NCBI GenBank assembly: GCA_016710595.1
Contig: JADJVM010000007.1
Coordinates: 1 to 64,000, forward strand
Source of the DNA: Niastella sp.
GTDB lineage: Bacteria; Bacteroidota; Bacteroidia; Chitinophagales; Chitinophagaceae
Direction of reading: 5' to 3'
DNA length: 64,000 bases
Below are positions 28,152 through 37,620 of the stretch, one piece after another. The stretch's first letter is position 1. Every line of letters starts with the position of its first letter. The translations under genes were made by a program, and so were the position numbers. The notes below the pieces were generated by a model that saw nothing but the letters and a program-made list of their open reading frames with translations, was not told where the DNA came from and made no database searches.

Positions 28152-28159
28152 CAAAAGTA
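28152..28159 (-). promoter_or_regulatory. Bacteroidota -7 box (TACTTTTG)
   Basis: Minus-strand TAnnTTTG match 63 bases before the CoA-transferase start codon. Confidence 0.45.
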
Positions 28160-28312
28160 AAGAAGAAATGGCTATGCATAAATCCCTACACTTATCATGA
28201 ATGAGAGAAAACGAATGAATACTACTATTCAATTTTGATTATAGTATTTATAAATACATAATCTTGTTGATGAAAAGGGGAAATACAAAAAAGACAGGTT
28301 GATAAAAAATAT

Positions 28313-29128
28313 TTAGTATTGTTCTTTATCATTCGGAAAATCTTTATCCTTGATGTCTTTTATATAATGCTGCACTGCTTGCGTAATTTGTTCATTAAGG
28401 TTTAAGTATTGCCTTAAAAACCTGGGTTTAAATTCTGTGTTTATACCCAGCATATCATGCATCACCAATACCTGGCCATCGCAGGCGCCGCCGGCACCAA
28501 TACCAATGGTAGGTATAGTTAAATTCTCCGAAACAGTTTTAGCCAATGTGGCCGGAATTTTTTCTAAAACAATTGCAAAGCATCCACATTCCTGCAACAA
28601 CAAAGAATCTTTATGCAATTTTTCTGCTTCTGCCTGCTCTTTGGCCCTAACGGTGTATGTACCAAATTTATAAATACTCTGGGGTGTAAGACCCAGGTGC
28701 CCCATTACCGGGATACCGGTATCTACAATTCGTTTTACGCCATCTGCTACCTCGGCGCCCCCTTCCATTTTTACTGCATGCCCGCCACTTTCTTTCATAA
28801 TTCGTATGGCAGAGTTTAAGGCTTCTTTGCTATTGCCCTGGTAACTACCAAAAGGTAAATCTACCACTACCAGGCTTCTTTCTACGCCACGTACCACAGA
28901 AGAGGCATGGTAAATCATTTGGTCGAGTGTAATGGGTAATGTAGTTTCATGGCCGGCCATTACATTGCTGGCACTATCGCCAACCAATATTACATCTATA
29001 CCGGCAGCATCAAAAATGCGGGCAAAGGAATAATCGTATGCCGTGATCATCGAAATTTTTTCACTGGCTTCTTTCATTTTTAAAAGCGTGTGGGTAGTTA
29101 TTCTTTTTACTTCTTTATTTATTGACAT
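28313..29128 (-). CDS. panB: 3-methyl-2-oxobutanoate hydroxymethyltransferase
   Basis: First enzyme of pantothenate synthesis: adds a hydroxymethyl group from methylene-THF to 2-oxoisovalerate. At 271 residues it has the usual size. Key motifs: ITAYDYSFARIFDAAGIDVILVGDS (metal-binding Asp), VVVDLPFGSY, AVKMEGG, VMGHLGLTPQS and IPTIGIGAGGACDGQVLV. panC lies 3.6 kb away on the same strand, so the two are close but not in one tight operon. No panD is seen. Confidence 0.95.
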   Translation of the reverse strand: MSINKEVKRITTHTLLKMKEASEKISMITAYDYSFARIFDAAGIDVILVGDSASNVMAGHETTLPITLDQMIYHASSVVRGVERSLVVVDLPFGSYQGNSKEALNSAIRIMKESGGHAVKMEGGAEVADGVKRIVDTGIPVMGHLGLTPQSIYKFGTYTVRAKEQAEAEKLHKDSLLLQECGCFAIVLEKIPATLAKTVSENLTIPTIGIGAGGACDGQVLVMHDMLGINTEFKPRFLRQYLNLNEQITQAVQHYIKDIKDKDFPNDKEQY

Positions 29129-29239
29129 AAATTTAAATTAGGAGTTGATGATGGGGTGTAGCAAATGGAACTGCAGTTAGAGTTGCTACATCAATACATA
29201 AATATATTTTACTTTTTTATTTTAAGGTAGATAAATTAT

Positions 29240-30178
29240 TTATAATTCAATTTTTAATATTGCATGGTAACCATCCTTTAAGATCACATTATTGGGGTCT
29301 TTACTAAAAGCATCTGAACATAAATAGATTTGAATGATTTTTGTATAGAAAATATTTCTTTTTTTACAATAATACCATTCCTGTTCAATGGCAATCTTAT
29401 TAAAACTCTCTTCATTATAATTTTCATACATGGTCTTGTTCCCGATAAGCTCACCATACATATTGTACAAGGGAACGTTTATGATGATGTTGCTTTTAAA
29501 TCCATTCCCACCGGTATTTACAATGGCCTTGCTACTATCTTTTGCAAAATATACCTGGCCGCTCTTGAGCCATACTGGCCATAGAGTACCAATAATATTT
29601 TGTCCATAAAATTCTTTTAATTTATTATCCATTGTGAGAGAATCTAAATTAAAAAATTGGATAGACCGGCATAAGAAATCTTTTTTACGATAAGACCTTT
29701 TCCTGTTTTTATGATTGATAGAAGTAGAAAATATCCTGGCTTCTCCCAAATAAGTTCCGGCAGGAGTAACAATAGGGGAGCGCATGCTCACCCAGGGAAT
29801 ATAACTATACAACTTATTGTTTTGAATATACAATATTTCATCTATTGATAAATTTGCATTCGTGCGATTCGATGTGATGTTTAGATCAATATGATGCATG
29901 GTGTCAATCTGCAATTTGTCGATCCGTATTAATTTTAATGCATCGGGCCACCGGTATTGGATGGGTTGATAAGCTTTTAGGGTTCCTTTTATAAATTGAT
30001 CCAGTATATCATTTTTAACTTCTTCGTTGCATGATTTCATTTCAGTAGATAAATACCCTGCCCACTGAATTTTTGAATTCTTAATAAATGCATCATACCG
30101 GGTAGGGCCATTTTGCACTTGTGCCAACAGCATATTGCAAAATAAAACACCTGTAAATATGAGAAAACTGGGTTTCAT
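29240..30178 (-). CDS. Secreted protein of unknown function, possibly GldN-like
   Basis: About 312 residues with a signal peptide (MLLAQVQ). I start it at ATG 30178, which overlaps the Ppx/GppA stop in an ATGA arrangement and so suggests translational coupling. The body has a segment IQWAGYLSTEMKSCNEEVK followed by LDQFIKGTLKAYQPI, which resembles in pattern the start of gliding-motility protein GldN, and an EQEWYYCKKRNIFYTKIIQI segment like GldN's C-terminal half. This similarity is weak and from memory. An alternative is an unrelated lineage-specific periplasmic protein. Confidence 0.65.
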   Translation of the reverse strand: MKPSFLIFTGVLFCNMLLAQVQNGPTRYDAFIKNSKIQWAGYLSTEMKSCNEEVKNDILDQFIKGTLKAYQPIQYRWPDALKLIRIDKLQIDTMHHIDLNITSNRTNANLSIDEILYIQNNKLYSYIPWVSMRSPIVTPAGTYLGEARIFSTSINHKNRKRSYRKKDFLCRSIQFFNLDSLTMDNKLKEFYGQNIIGTLWPVWLKSGQVYFAKDSSKAIVNTGGNGFKSNIIINVPLYNMYGELIGNKTMYENYNEESFNKIAIEQEWYYCKKRNIFYTKIIQIYLCSDAFSKDPNNVILKDGYHAILKIEL

Positions 30179-31065
30179 GATGATTTGTTTTTTAATTCGG
30201 CCCAAAGGTGCTGTATCAAACCATCCCCAAGGCCAATGCGGGGTACAAAAATTTCATTCGCATTGGCACAGCGCATCACTTGTATATAAATTTGTAATGC
30301 GGGTACTATCACATCTGCCCGGTCTCTTCGTAAATTATATTTTTCCATACGGGTTTCAATAGAATAGGCGCCCAACTCTTTGTAATAATCTTTTAATAAA
30401 TCTAAACTTAAAGATTTTCCATCTTTCTTTTTGCTTAAAGAAAAAACTTTATTAATGTTACCGCCACTCCCTATTGCAATTACTTCTTTATGCCCCTTGG
30501 TTACTGCTTTTATGGTGTTTTTCAAAACATCCCAATCGTTTTCTGTTAGTTGGCCTTTTAATAACCGAATGGTTCCAATATTGAATGATTTATTAAAAAT
30601 GAGTAAACCATTGCTGAAAAAAGAAATTTCAGTACTACCGCCACCAACATCAATATACATATAGCTATGATCTGTATTCATATACTCTGCCACATGGTTT
30701 TCAAAAACTAAATTGGCTTCCATATCGCCGCTGATGATCTCAATTTTAATACCGGTGTGTTGCCATACTTTTTCGATGATCCCGGGTCCGTTCACAGCAT
30801 CCCTCATGGCACTGGTAGCACATGCTTTTATTTTTTCTACACGGTAAGCCTGGGCAAGATATTTAAATGACAACATGGTGTCTAAAAACATTTTGATCTT
30901 TTCTTCAGAAATTATTTTCTTTTCAAAAACATCAAACCCCAATCTCAATGGCACTCTTACTAAATTAAGTTTATTGAAATGAAGGGTATTGCCCGGCGTC
31001 TCCGTTACCTCCTTTACTAAAAGCCTTGCTGCATTACTACCGATATCTATGGCTGCTAAAATCAA
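30175..31065 (-). CDS. Ppx/GppA family exopolyphosphatase / pppGpp phosphatase
   Basis: A 296-residue member of the ASKHA phosphatase family that removes phosphate from polyphosphate or from pppGpp. It has AAIDIGSNAARLLV at the N-terminus, ACATSAMRDAVNG, YIDVGGGSTEISFF (phosphate-binding loop) and AIGSGGNINKVFS. The C-terminal HD-type domain of longer Ppx enzymes is absent, as is usual in the short Bacteroidota form. It is the first gene of a probable pair with the unknown secreted protein. Confidence 0.9.
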   Translation of the reverse strand: MILAAIDIGSNAARLLVKEVTETPGNTLHFNKLNLVRVPLRLGFDVFEKKIISEEKIKMFLDTMLSFKYLAQAYRVEKIKACATSAMRDAVNGPGIIEKVWQHTGIKIEIISGDMEANLVFENHVAEYMNTDHSYMYIDVGGGSTEISFFSNGLLIFNKSFNIGTIRLLKGQLTENDWDVLKNTIKAVTKGHKEVIAIGSGGNINKVFSLSKKKDGKSLSLDLLKDYYKELGAYSIETRMEKYNLRRDRADVIVPALQIYIQVMRCANANEIFVPRIGLGDGLIQHLWAELKNKSS

Positions 31066-31183
31066 ATCTGGTGGTTTGTTTCAAATTTCGGATAAAATTT
31101 AAGAAAGTATCATAAATAAAAAAGAAAATAAAGTTTGTACATAATATGATACAGGATTGCTCATTTCATTTCCTATTACCGGT

Positions 31184-31675
31184 TTATTTGTTTTTTAATT
31201 TTTCTATTATTACAGAGGTAGAAATTCCTTTCACCATTTTTGCTAAATGCACATGTCCCCCGGCTGCTATTACTTCTTTAGCACCGGCAATAGCATCAAT
31301 GGTATAATCTCCCCCTTTCACCAGTACATCAGGTAAAATGGAAGTAATTAAATCTTTGGGTGTATCAGTTTCAAAAATTACAACGGCATCTGTCATTAAC
31401 AGGCTGGCAAGAATTAAGGCTCTTTCCTGTTCTCCTAATACCGGCCGGTTATTCCCTTTTAATCTTTTTACCGATGCATCAGAATTTACCCCTACAATAA
31501 GGATGTCGCCCAAAGAAGCAGCTTCGCACAATGAGGCAATGTGGCCCTGGTGCAATAAATCAAAAACCCCATTGGTGAATACGATTTTTTTGCGATGCAA
31601 ACGCCATCTCTTTAATTCTTGTTGCAAATGTATTTCATCAAATATCTTGTTTGGTATCGCTTGTATTTGCCTCAT
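31184..31675 (-). CDS. rfaE2: D-glycero-beta-D-manno-heptose 1-phosphate adenylyltransferase
   Basis: A 163-residue cytidylyltransferase-fold enzyme that forms ADP-heptose for the LPS core. It has the nucleotide-binding VFTNGVFDLLHQGHIASL (with the HxGH-like motif), GVNSDASVKRLKG and VKGGDYTI. It corresponds to the C-terminal half of E. coli HldE; the kinase half is separate and not in the window. The start overlaps the flippase-like gene by 38 bases, so the two are co-transcribed. Confidence 0.92.
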   Translation of the reverse strand: MRQIQAIPNKIFDEIHLQQELKRWRLHRKKIVFTNGVFDLLHQGHIASLCEAASLGDILIVGVNSDASVKRLKGNNRPVLGEQERALILASLLMTDAVVIFETDTPKDLITSILPDVLVKGGDYTIDAIAGAKEVIAAGGHVHLAKMVKGISTSVIIEKLKNK

Positions 31676-32675
31676 CTTTATTTTTATTTTTATAAAAAAG
31701 GTATATCATACTCATTACACCTACTATTAAAATAATACTTGTGGTTACGCCCCACATCAGCCAGCCAAATGCTTTTCCGGTAGGGGCCGATACGTGATAT
31801 ATTAAAAGCGTTTGCATTACAAAAACCGGGAAAGATCCCAGCCCGCCAGGTGTAGCAATCATAGAAAGGGTAGCTAATGATAAAATGGCGCAAGCTGCTT
31901 TAATGCCCAGGTGTGCGGTGCCTTCTATCACCTGGAAGCCAATATATATCTGTAATAAATACATAGCCCAAATAAAAATGGTATGAAAAATAAATAATTT
32001 CCGATGCTTTAATTTTTTGATACTGATAAAACCTGTTAACATACCTTTTAAAAAATGCCTGACTTTGACGATTACGGTATGTTGAGGATATTTCCGAACC
32101 AGGAATATAATTATCATTAAAATTAAAAGAAACAACCCTGATATTGCCTGAATGCCTCTTGTAATATTTCCGGAGTAGGTAAAGGAATTAAGCGCCTTTT
32201 TAAAATATCCCCCTACCAGGTCAATTTGTATTAATACAGAAAATAAAATAAAAAGGATATAACAAAACATATCGAAAATACGCTCAATGATAACGGTTCC
32301 TAAAACCTTATCTACTTCTAATTTTTCTTTTTTTGAAAGTACCGTACATTTTACGATCTCTCCTAACCGTGGAATAAAGCTGTTGATAAGATAACCCAGC
32401 ATGACACTGGCAAATACAGTTTGGGTAGCAGGTTTAAAGCCCAAAGGCTCCATCAGTAATTTCCATCTTAAGCTGCGGCTTAAGTGGCTAAGAATTGCCA
32501 TAATAAATACAGGAATCAACAGGTAGTAATTGGCACTTTTGATGGCCAAACGAAATTCGGCAGTCTCTTCCGGCGTCATGCTGCTTAATTGCCACCATAC
32601 CAGCAAAATACCGGCGATGGTGAACACACCATATTTTAAAAATGTAATAATTTTCTTTTGCATTTTGTAATACAA
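31638..32675 (-). CDS. Lysylphosphatidylglycerol synthase-like (UPF0104/flippase-like) membrane protein
   Basis: A 345-residue inner-membrane protein of the UPF0104 family with about eight transmembrane helices. Typical signatures are LSRSLRWKLLMEPLG, SVMLGYLINSFIPRLGEIVKCTVLSKKE, VLGTVIIERIFDMFCY and SMIATPGGLGSFPV. It lacks the soluble aminoacyl-transferase domain of MprF, so it is a stand-alone flippase-like domain. It sits between panC and rfaE2. Its lipid substrate is unknown. Confidence 0.88.
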   Translation of the reverse strand: MYYKMQKKIITFLKYGVFTIAGILLVWWQLSSMTPEETAEFRLAIKSANYYLLIPVFIMAILSHLSRSLRWKLLMEPLGFKPATQTVFASVMLGYLINSFIPRLGEIVKCTVLSKKEKLEVDKVLGTVIIERIFDMFCYILFILFSVLIQIDLVGGYFKKALNSFTYSGNITRGIQAISGLFLLILMIIIFLVRKYPQHTVIVKVRHFLKGMLTGFISIKKLKHRKLFIFHTIFIWAMYLLQIYIGFQVIEGTAHLGIKAACAILSLATLSMIATPGGLGSFPVFVMQTLLIYHVSAPTGKAFGWLMWGVTTSIILIVGVMSMIYLFYKNKNKDEANTSDTKQDI

Positions 32676-32731
32676 GGTTGCCGAAGAAAAGAAACAAAAT
32701 ATTTATCCTTAATTTTTATGTTATGAGAATC

Positions 32732-33577
32732 TTATTCGTTTAATAGCATATTGTCAATTAACCTCACCTCACCCAGGTATGCTGCTACCAGGGCAACCAA
32801 TCTATTTTTACCATCCCAGGCTTCTATTGGTTCAAGTGTATCAGCATCTGCAATTTCCAAATAATCTACCACAAATCCATTTTCCTTTAATTGATTTTGC
32901 ATAGCAGCTTTTAATTCATTTAAAGAGCCAGCCTTTATCACCCGTTTTATTTTATATAGTACTTCACTAATTACCTCTGCTTTTTTTATTTCAGTGGCAG
33001 ATAAACGCATATTTCGGCTACTTAATGCCAACTTATTATTTTCTCTTACAGTGGGAACGGTTATTACCTGTGTAGGAAATGATTTAAGTGCAATTAATTT
33101 TTTTATCAGCATGCATTGCTGGTAATCTTTTTGGCCAAGAAATAAATTGTTGGGCTCTATGATTTGCAGTAACCGGTCAACTACCTGGCATACCCCCTGG
33201 AAATGTCCCTGCCGGAATTTCCCTTCTAAAATTGTTTCCAAATTACCTAACTCATAATGTGGGGCAACATAGCCCGGGGGATATATTTCTGATACCGATG
33301 GTAAAAATAAAATATCACAACCTGATGTTTCCAGCATCTGAATATCCTGTGTAAGGGTTATTGGATATTTTTCAAAATCCTTTTTATTATTAAACTGGGT
33401 TGGGTTTACAAAAATGCTGCAAACACAAATTTCGTTTTTGGTTTTGCAAGCCTTTATAAGTGCCAGGTGACCGTTGTGCAATGCCCCCATAGTAGGTACA
33501 AAACCAATAGATTGTGATTTTATTTTTAAACTGCCTAATATATTTCTTATATCAACCAGCCTTTTACTTATAATCAT
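32732..33577 (-). CDS. panC: Pantoate--beta-alanine ligase
   Basis: ATP-dependent ligase that joins pantoate and beta-alanine to make pantothenate. The 281 residues carry VPTMGALHNGHLALIKACK (HxGH motif), CSIFVNPTQFNNKKDFEKYP, FLGQKDYQQCMLIKKLI, VPTVRENNKLALSSRN (KMSKS-like) and a C-terminal domain. It is divergent from the GT5 gene, an arrangement familiar from other Bacteroidota genomes. Confidence 0.95.
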   Translation of the reverse strand: MIISKRLVDIRNILGSLKIKSQSIGFVPTMGALHNGHLALIKACKTKNEICVCSIFVNPTQFNNKKDFEKYPITLTQDIQMLETSGCDILFLPSVSEIYPPGYVAPHYELGNLETILEGKFRQGHFQGVCQVVDRLLQIIEPNNLFLGQKDYQQCMLIKKLIALKSFPTQVITVPTVRENNKLALSSRNMRLSATEIKKAEVISEVLYKIKRVIKAGSLNELKAAMQNQLKENGFVVDYLEIADADTLEPIEAWDGKNRLVALVAAYLGEVRLIDNMLLNE

Positions 33578-33633
33578 TTTGATGTATATAAATGTTATAC
33601 TAAGTAAAAAATGGCTTTCTCTCTAAAAAAACG

Positions 33634-33641
33634 TAATTTTG
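33634..33641 (+). promoter_or_regulatory. Bacteroidota -7 box (TAATTTTG)
   Basis: An exact TAnnTTTG match, 49 bases upstream of the GT5 start and inside the divergent panC-GT5 gap. Confidence 0.55.
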
Positions 33642-33690
33642 CAGCCAATTTCAAGTATAAAGCTTGTATAGCTCTCTAACTTAGCACAAT

Positions 33691-34503
33691 ATGTCAACAA
33701 AGAAACGGATTTTATTTATTGCAAACGAAATGTCGCCCTATTTGGAGCTTACTGAATTTGCAGAAGTAGTGAACAAATTGGCAATCATGTCAAATGACAA
33801 TAATATAGAAGTGCGATGCATTATGCCCCGTTTTGGAGTGATAAATGAACGCCGCCACCGGTTGCATGAAGTTGTTCGTTTATCTGGTATCAATGTGATG
33901 ATTGATGGGGACGATTATCCTTTGGTAATAAAAGTAGCTTCACTGCCCAATGCCCGCCTGCAAATATATTTTTTAGATAACGAAGATTTTTTTAAGCGTA
34001 AATCCATTTTTACTGATGAAAATGAAAATTGGTTTGATGATAATGGATTGCGGACCGTTCTGTTTTGTAAAGGCGCATTGGAAACAGTAAAGAAATTTGG
34101 CTGGCCTCCCGATATTATTCATTGCAGTGGCTGGATGACCGGCCTAATACCCTTATATATTAAAACGGCTTATAAAAAAGAGCCCGTATTCAACCATAGT
34201 AAAGTAGTATTTACAATTGGCGAAAATACCTTTAAAGAAAAATTAGAATCTGATTTTGCAAAACTAGCTACCATTAGCGATTCTATCACTCCTAAAGAGC
34301 AAGCGCTTTTTAAAGAAGGTACCAATGCAGCATTATATAGAACTGGCGCCTCTTATGCCGATGCGATTACTTTTGGAGCTGCCAAAACAGATAAGAAATT
34401 AACCGAAGAGTTTTCAAAAGTAAAAGGTAAAAAAGTTTTGAAATTTAATCCTGAATCTGATTTAACAGACTATTTACAATTATATAACGACCTTGCTAAA
34501 TAG
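33691..34503 (+). CDS. Short glycogen/starch synthase-like GT5 protein (catalytic N-terminal domain only)
   Basis: A 270-residue protein matching only the N-terminal Rossmann domain of GT5 glycogen synthases: RILFIANEMSPYLELTEFAEVVNKL at the start, VRCIMPRFGVI, and WPPDIIHCSGWMTGLIPLYIKTAY. The C-terminal ADP-glucose-binding domain is missing, and the usual KxGGL is replaced by LTEFAEV, so normal glycogen synthase activity is doubtful. Short forms like this are conserved beside panC and DUF4270 genes in Bacteroidota; I do not know their function. The next gene follows after 35 bases. Confidence 0.85.
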   Translation: MSTKKRILFIANEMSPYLELTEFAEVVNKLAIMSNDNNIEVRCIMPRFGVINERRHRLHEVVRLSGINVMIDGDDYPLVIKVASLPNARLQIYFLDNEDFFKRKSIFTDENENWFDDNGLRTVLFCKGALETVKKFGWPPDIIHCSGWMTGLIPLYIKTAYKKEPVFNHSKVVFTIGENTFKEKLESDFAKLATISDSITPKEQALFKEGTNAALYRTGASYADAITFGAAKTDKKLTEEFSKVKGKKVLKFNPESDLTDYLQLYNDLAK

Positions 34504-34538
34504 TTAACTGCAAACCTGATTATCTTAAATATTTATTT

Positions 34539-36020
34539 GTGCGCAAAAATGTTTTCCCTGTAATTATTACCGGAATCTTAGTGGCCTCATTCGTTTTTTG
34601 GGGCTGTACTAAATTAGATACTACAAACCTGGGGGTTGACCTGATACCCGCCGTGGATAATGTTCATACCTTTCGGGATACCTTTCAGATAGAAACTACC
34701 CAGGGCTTTTTTAATGATACCAGCCAGGTAAACCTTTCCGGTAATTTTCTCTTAGGGAGAATCAATAATGATCCTTTATTTGGAACCACGAATGCCGAAT
34801 TGTTTTTACAATTTAAGCCTCCCTTTTATCCTTATTATTACGGTAATCCCCTGGATACTTTAATTGGAATTGACTCAGTTGTTTTGACATTAAAATATTC
34901 AGGTTCTTATGGAGATACTACCATTCCCCAGCAATTAGAAGTTACCCGTATTACAGATACAGAGTTCTCTGATTCATCTTTTAAACCACACAATATTAAT
35001 TACAGCCCCATGTTGGGCTTACCTGTATCCTCAGTGCAAACAGTTGATATTCGTAATTTACCCAATAAAGTATATTTTGCCCATGGTAAAGATTCCAGTA
35101 CCAATCAAATAAGAATAAAGCTAGACCCAATTTATGCCAATGAATGGTACTTGTATGATTCCAGCGCTACGGGATCGTTCAATGCGTTTAGAAATGATTC
35201 CCTATTCAGGAAAATTATAAAAGGCCTGGCTGTAAAATCAATCAGCAGTGGCAACGCATTAATGTACCTGGTATTAGATGATCCTGATACAAGACTGGAA
35301 ATTCATTTTCGTAAAAGATTTAATGGAAAGGTAGATACGGTATTTAACAGTTTAGGAATACAAACCGCATATTATTCTGATTTCTATCCATCGGCTGTAG
35401 CCAATCATATTCAAAGAGACAGGACCGGTACGCCAAGCCTAAATCCGGGGCCAGATGAATTGTACTTACAAACAAGTCCGGGTTCTTATGCAAACTTACA
35501 TTTTCCCGGATTACACCCCGATAGTATAAGCAACAGGGTTATAAACCGTGCAGAGATTGTAGTGGAACAAATACCAGATAACCCATATTATGATTCTGTT
35601 TTTGCTGTTCCACATGCATTGTATGTTGATTTGATTGATACTGCTGCAGCTAAATGGAAACCTATTTATTTTGATTTAAACCCAATGGCTTATTATGATC
35701 CGGACAATGCCAGCTTTTATTTCCCATCATCTATGGATTATAATAGTTTTGGCGCTTTCCCCAAACATAAAACGGGGCCTGGCGGTACCGGCATCTATTA
35801 TTATACATTAAATGTAACCCGGCAATTGCAGGACATGGTAAGCCGTAAACATATAAATTATGATATGCGCCTATTTGCACCCTATACTTTAGTATATCCA
35901 CAATATTCAACAGCCATTTTACCGTACGCAAACCCATTGGCTTTTGGCCGTATTAAAATTGGCAGTGGTAGCAATCCGCAATACAGAATGAAACTCATAA
36001 TGACCTGGACGAAAATATAA
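34539..36020 (+). CDS. DUF4270 family lipoprotein
   Basis: A 493-residue predicted lipoprotein starting at GTG, with lipobox VFWGC at about residue 22. DUF4270 proteins are outer-membrane-anchored in Bacteroidota and of unknown function; a start like TNLGVDLIPAVDNVHTFRDTF is typical. The rest is beta-rich (LIGIDSVVLTLKYSGSYGD, repeated NRAEIVVEQ-type strands). No better ATG fits the signal peptide. It follows the GT5 gene closely and is ended by a strong terminator. Confidence 0.88.
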   Translation: MRKNVFPVIITGILVASFVFWGCTKLDTTNLGVDLIPAVDNVHTFRDTFQIETTQGFFNDTSQVNLSGNFLLGRINNDPLFGTTNAELFLQFKPPFYPYYYGNPLDTLIGIDSVVLTLKYSGSYGDTTIPQQLEVTRITDTEFSDSSFKPHNINYSPMLGLPVSSVQTVDIRNLPNKVYFAHGKDSSTNQIRIKLDPIYANEWYLYDSSATGSFNAFRNDSLFRKIIKGLAVKSISSGNALMYLVLDDPDTRLEIHFRKRFNGKVDTVFNSLGIQTAYYSDFYPSAVANHIQRDRTGTPSLNPGPDELYLQTSPGSYANLHFPGLHPDSISNRVINRAEIVVEQIPDNPYYDSVFAVPHALYVDLIDTAAAKWKPIYFDLNPMAYYDPDNASFYFPSSMDYNSFGAFPKHKTGPGGTGIYYYTLNVTRQLQDMVSRKHINYDMRLFAPYTLVYPQYSTAILPYANPLAFGRIKIGSGSNPQYRMKLIMTWTKI

Positions 36021-36027
36021 TTTTTAT

Positions 36028-36053
36028 AGCCCCCACAATATTGTGGGGGCTTT
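36028..36053 (+). terminator. Rho-independent terminator after DUF4270
   Basis: Near-perfect palindrome AGCCCCCACAA / TTGTGGGGGCT, 8 bases after the stop, followed by TTT GTTGTTTT. Confidence 0.85.
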
Positions 36054-36074
36054 GTTGTTTTATGTCCATACCCT

Positions 36075-36082
36075 TATCTTTG
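36075..36082 (+). promoter_or_regulatory. metK promoter: -7 box TATCTTTG with TTG upstream
   Basis: An exact TAnnTTTG match 20 bases before the metK start, with a TTG at 36055-36057 as a candidate -33 element (spacer 17). I see no SAM riboswitch between it and the gene. Confidence 0.6.
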
Positions 36083-36102
36083 CATCCTTAAAAAAAATAT
36101 TT

Positions 36103-37362
36103 ATGCCTTATTTATTTACCTCCGAATCTGTAAGTGAGGGACATCCTGATAAAGTAGCTGACCAGATTAGTGATGCTTTAATTGATCATTTTTTAGCTTT
36201 TGACCCACAGAGTAAAGTAGCTTGTGAAACATTGGTAACCACAGGCCAGGTAGTTCTTGCCGGTGAAGTGAAAAGTAAAGCATATTTAGATGTTCAGGAA
36301 ATTGCAAGGGGTGTAATTCGCAAAATTGGTTATACCAAAAGTGAGTATATGTTTGAAGCAAACTCCTGTGGTATATTATCTGCTATTCATGAACAATCAT
36401 CTGATATTAACCAGGGGGTTGATAAAAAGAAAAAAGAAGAGCAAGGTGCAGGAGACCAGGGTATGATGTTTGGGTATGCTACCAATGAAACCCCAAATTA
36501 TATGCCCTTAGCCTTGGATCTTGCCCATTATATATTAATTGAAATGGCGGCTTTGCGCAGAGAAAATAAACAAATAAAATATTTGCGCCCCGATGCAAAA
36601 AGCCAGGTTACACTGGAATATAATGATCAAAACCAACCTGTTCGTATTGAAGCCATTGTAGTTTCTACACAGCATGATGATTTTGGAACAGATGATACTA
36701 TGCTGGCAAAAATTAAAAAAGACATTATCAATATTGTAATACCCAGGGTAAAAGCAAAATATCCTAAGTACAATCATTTATTTAATAATAAGATTAAGTA
36801 CCATATAAACCCTACCGGTAAATTTGTAATTGGAGGGCCACATGGCGATACCGGCTTAACCGGGCGTAAGATAATTGTAGATACCTACGGCGGAAAAGGT
36901 GCTCATGGTGGTGGCGCTTTCAGCGGTAAAGATCCCAGCAAGGTAGATCGTAGCGCCGCTTATGCAACCCGCCATATCGCTAAAAACTTAGTAGCAGCGG
37001 GTCTCTGCGACGAAGTATTGGTGCAGGTTTCTTATGCCATTGGTGTGGCACAACCTACCAGTATTAATGTAAATACTTATGGTACTGCCAAAGTAAAACT
37101 TACTGATGGTCAAATTGCTAAAAAGGTCATGGGTATGAAGTGCTTTGATATGCGCCCATACTTTATTGAACAACGCTTAAAACTACGTAACCCCATGTAT
37201 AGCGAAACAGCAGCTTATGGGCACATGGGACGTAAAAATGAAACTGTTGAAAAAACATTTGTTTCTCCCGATGGTAAAAGCATCAAGAAAAAAGTAGAAC
37301 TCTTTACCTGGGAAAAACTGGATGCCGTGAATGATGTAAAGAAAGAATTCGGATTAAAATAA
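36103..37362 (+). CDS. metK: S-adenosylmethionine synthetase
   Basis: Makes SAM from methionine and ATP in the cytoplasm. I choose ATG 36103, since FTSESVSEGHPDKVADQISD is the conserved N-terminus; an upstream in-frame start at 36043 would overlap the promoter. The protein has about 419 residues with GAGDQGMMFGYA, the P-loop-like GGPHGDTGLTGRKIIVDTYG and GGGAFSGKDPSKVDRSAAY. It stands alone, with a terminator on each side. Confidence 0.97.
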   Translation: MPYLFTSESVSEGHPDKVADQISDALIDHFLAFDPQSKVACETLVTTGQVVLAGEVKSKAYLDVQEIARGVIRKIGYTKSEYMFEANSCGILSAIHEQSSDINQGVDKKKKEEQGAGDQGMMFGYATNETPNYMPLALDLAHYILIEMAALRRENKQIKYLRPDAKSQVTLEYNDQNQPVRIEAIVVSTQHDDFGTDDTMLAKIKKDIINIVIPRVKAKYPKYNHLFNNKIKYHINPTGKFVIGGPHGDTGLTGRKIIVDTYGGKGAHGGGAFSGKDPSKVDRSAAYATRHIAKNLVAAGLCDEVLVQVSYAIGVAQPTSINVNTYGTAKVKLTDGQIAKKVMGMKCFDMRPYFIEQRLKLRNPMYSETAAYGHMGRKNETVEKTFVSPDGKSIKKKVELFTWEKLDAVNDVKKEFGLK

Positions 37363-37383
37363 GCAATGCTTTATAATAAATTT

Positions 37384-37407
37384 GCCCAACATTTGTTGGG
37401 CTTTTTT
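37384..37407 (+). terminator. Rho-independent terminator after metK
   Basis: Stem GCCCAAC / GTTGGGC with a 4-base loop, followed by six T; 21 bases after the metK stop. Confidence 0.85.
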
Positions 37408-37459
37408 GTGGCTTTACTTTATAAATGTGCCTTTATTTAAAAACAGTAGCTAAAAAAAG

Positions 37460-37620
37460 GGTCCCTCCGTAGAAACGGAGCGACCTTTTCGATTGCTTGC
37501 CATATGAAAAAAATTAAACAGCATAAATGCTGTAAAAAATATTTATCTTGCTTTTAGGGTTTTAAAAACCTGGCCTTTCCGATTGCCAGCTCTTTTCGAT
37601 TGCTTGCTGATATGAAAAAT
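37460..37620. repeat. Gene-free stretch with three hairpins and a 16-bp direct repeat
   Basis: This lies in a 350-base gap after metK. Hairpin A (37460-37485) pairs GGTC-C-CTCCGT with ACGGAG-C-GACC around AGAA. Hairpin B (37518-37533) is ACAGCAT / ATGCTGT. Hairpin C (about 37555-37570) is AGGGTTTT / AAAAACCT. A 16-bp sequence, CTTTTCGATTGCTTGC, occurs exactly at 37485-37500 and 37592-37607, each followed by TATGAAAAA after two or three bases, and a diverged copy CCTTTCCGATTGC lies at 37574-37586. It could be a structured RNA, a repeat element or the remnant of one. No coding frame is evident. Confidence 0.55.

Noticed and set aside
36054..36102. SAM riboswitch before metK
   Set aside because: The leader is only about 15 bases between the promoter box and the start codon, too short for a riboswitch.
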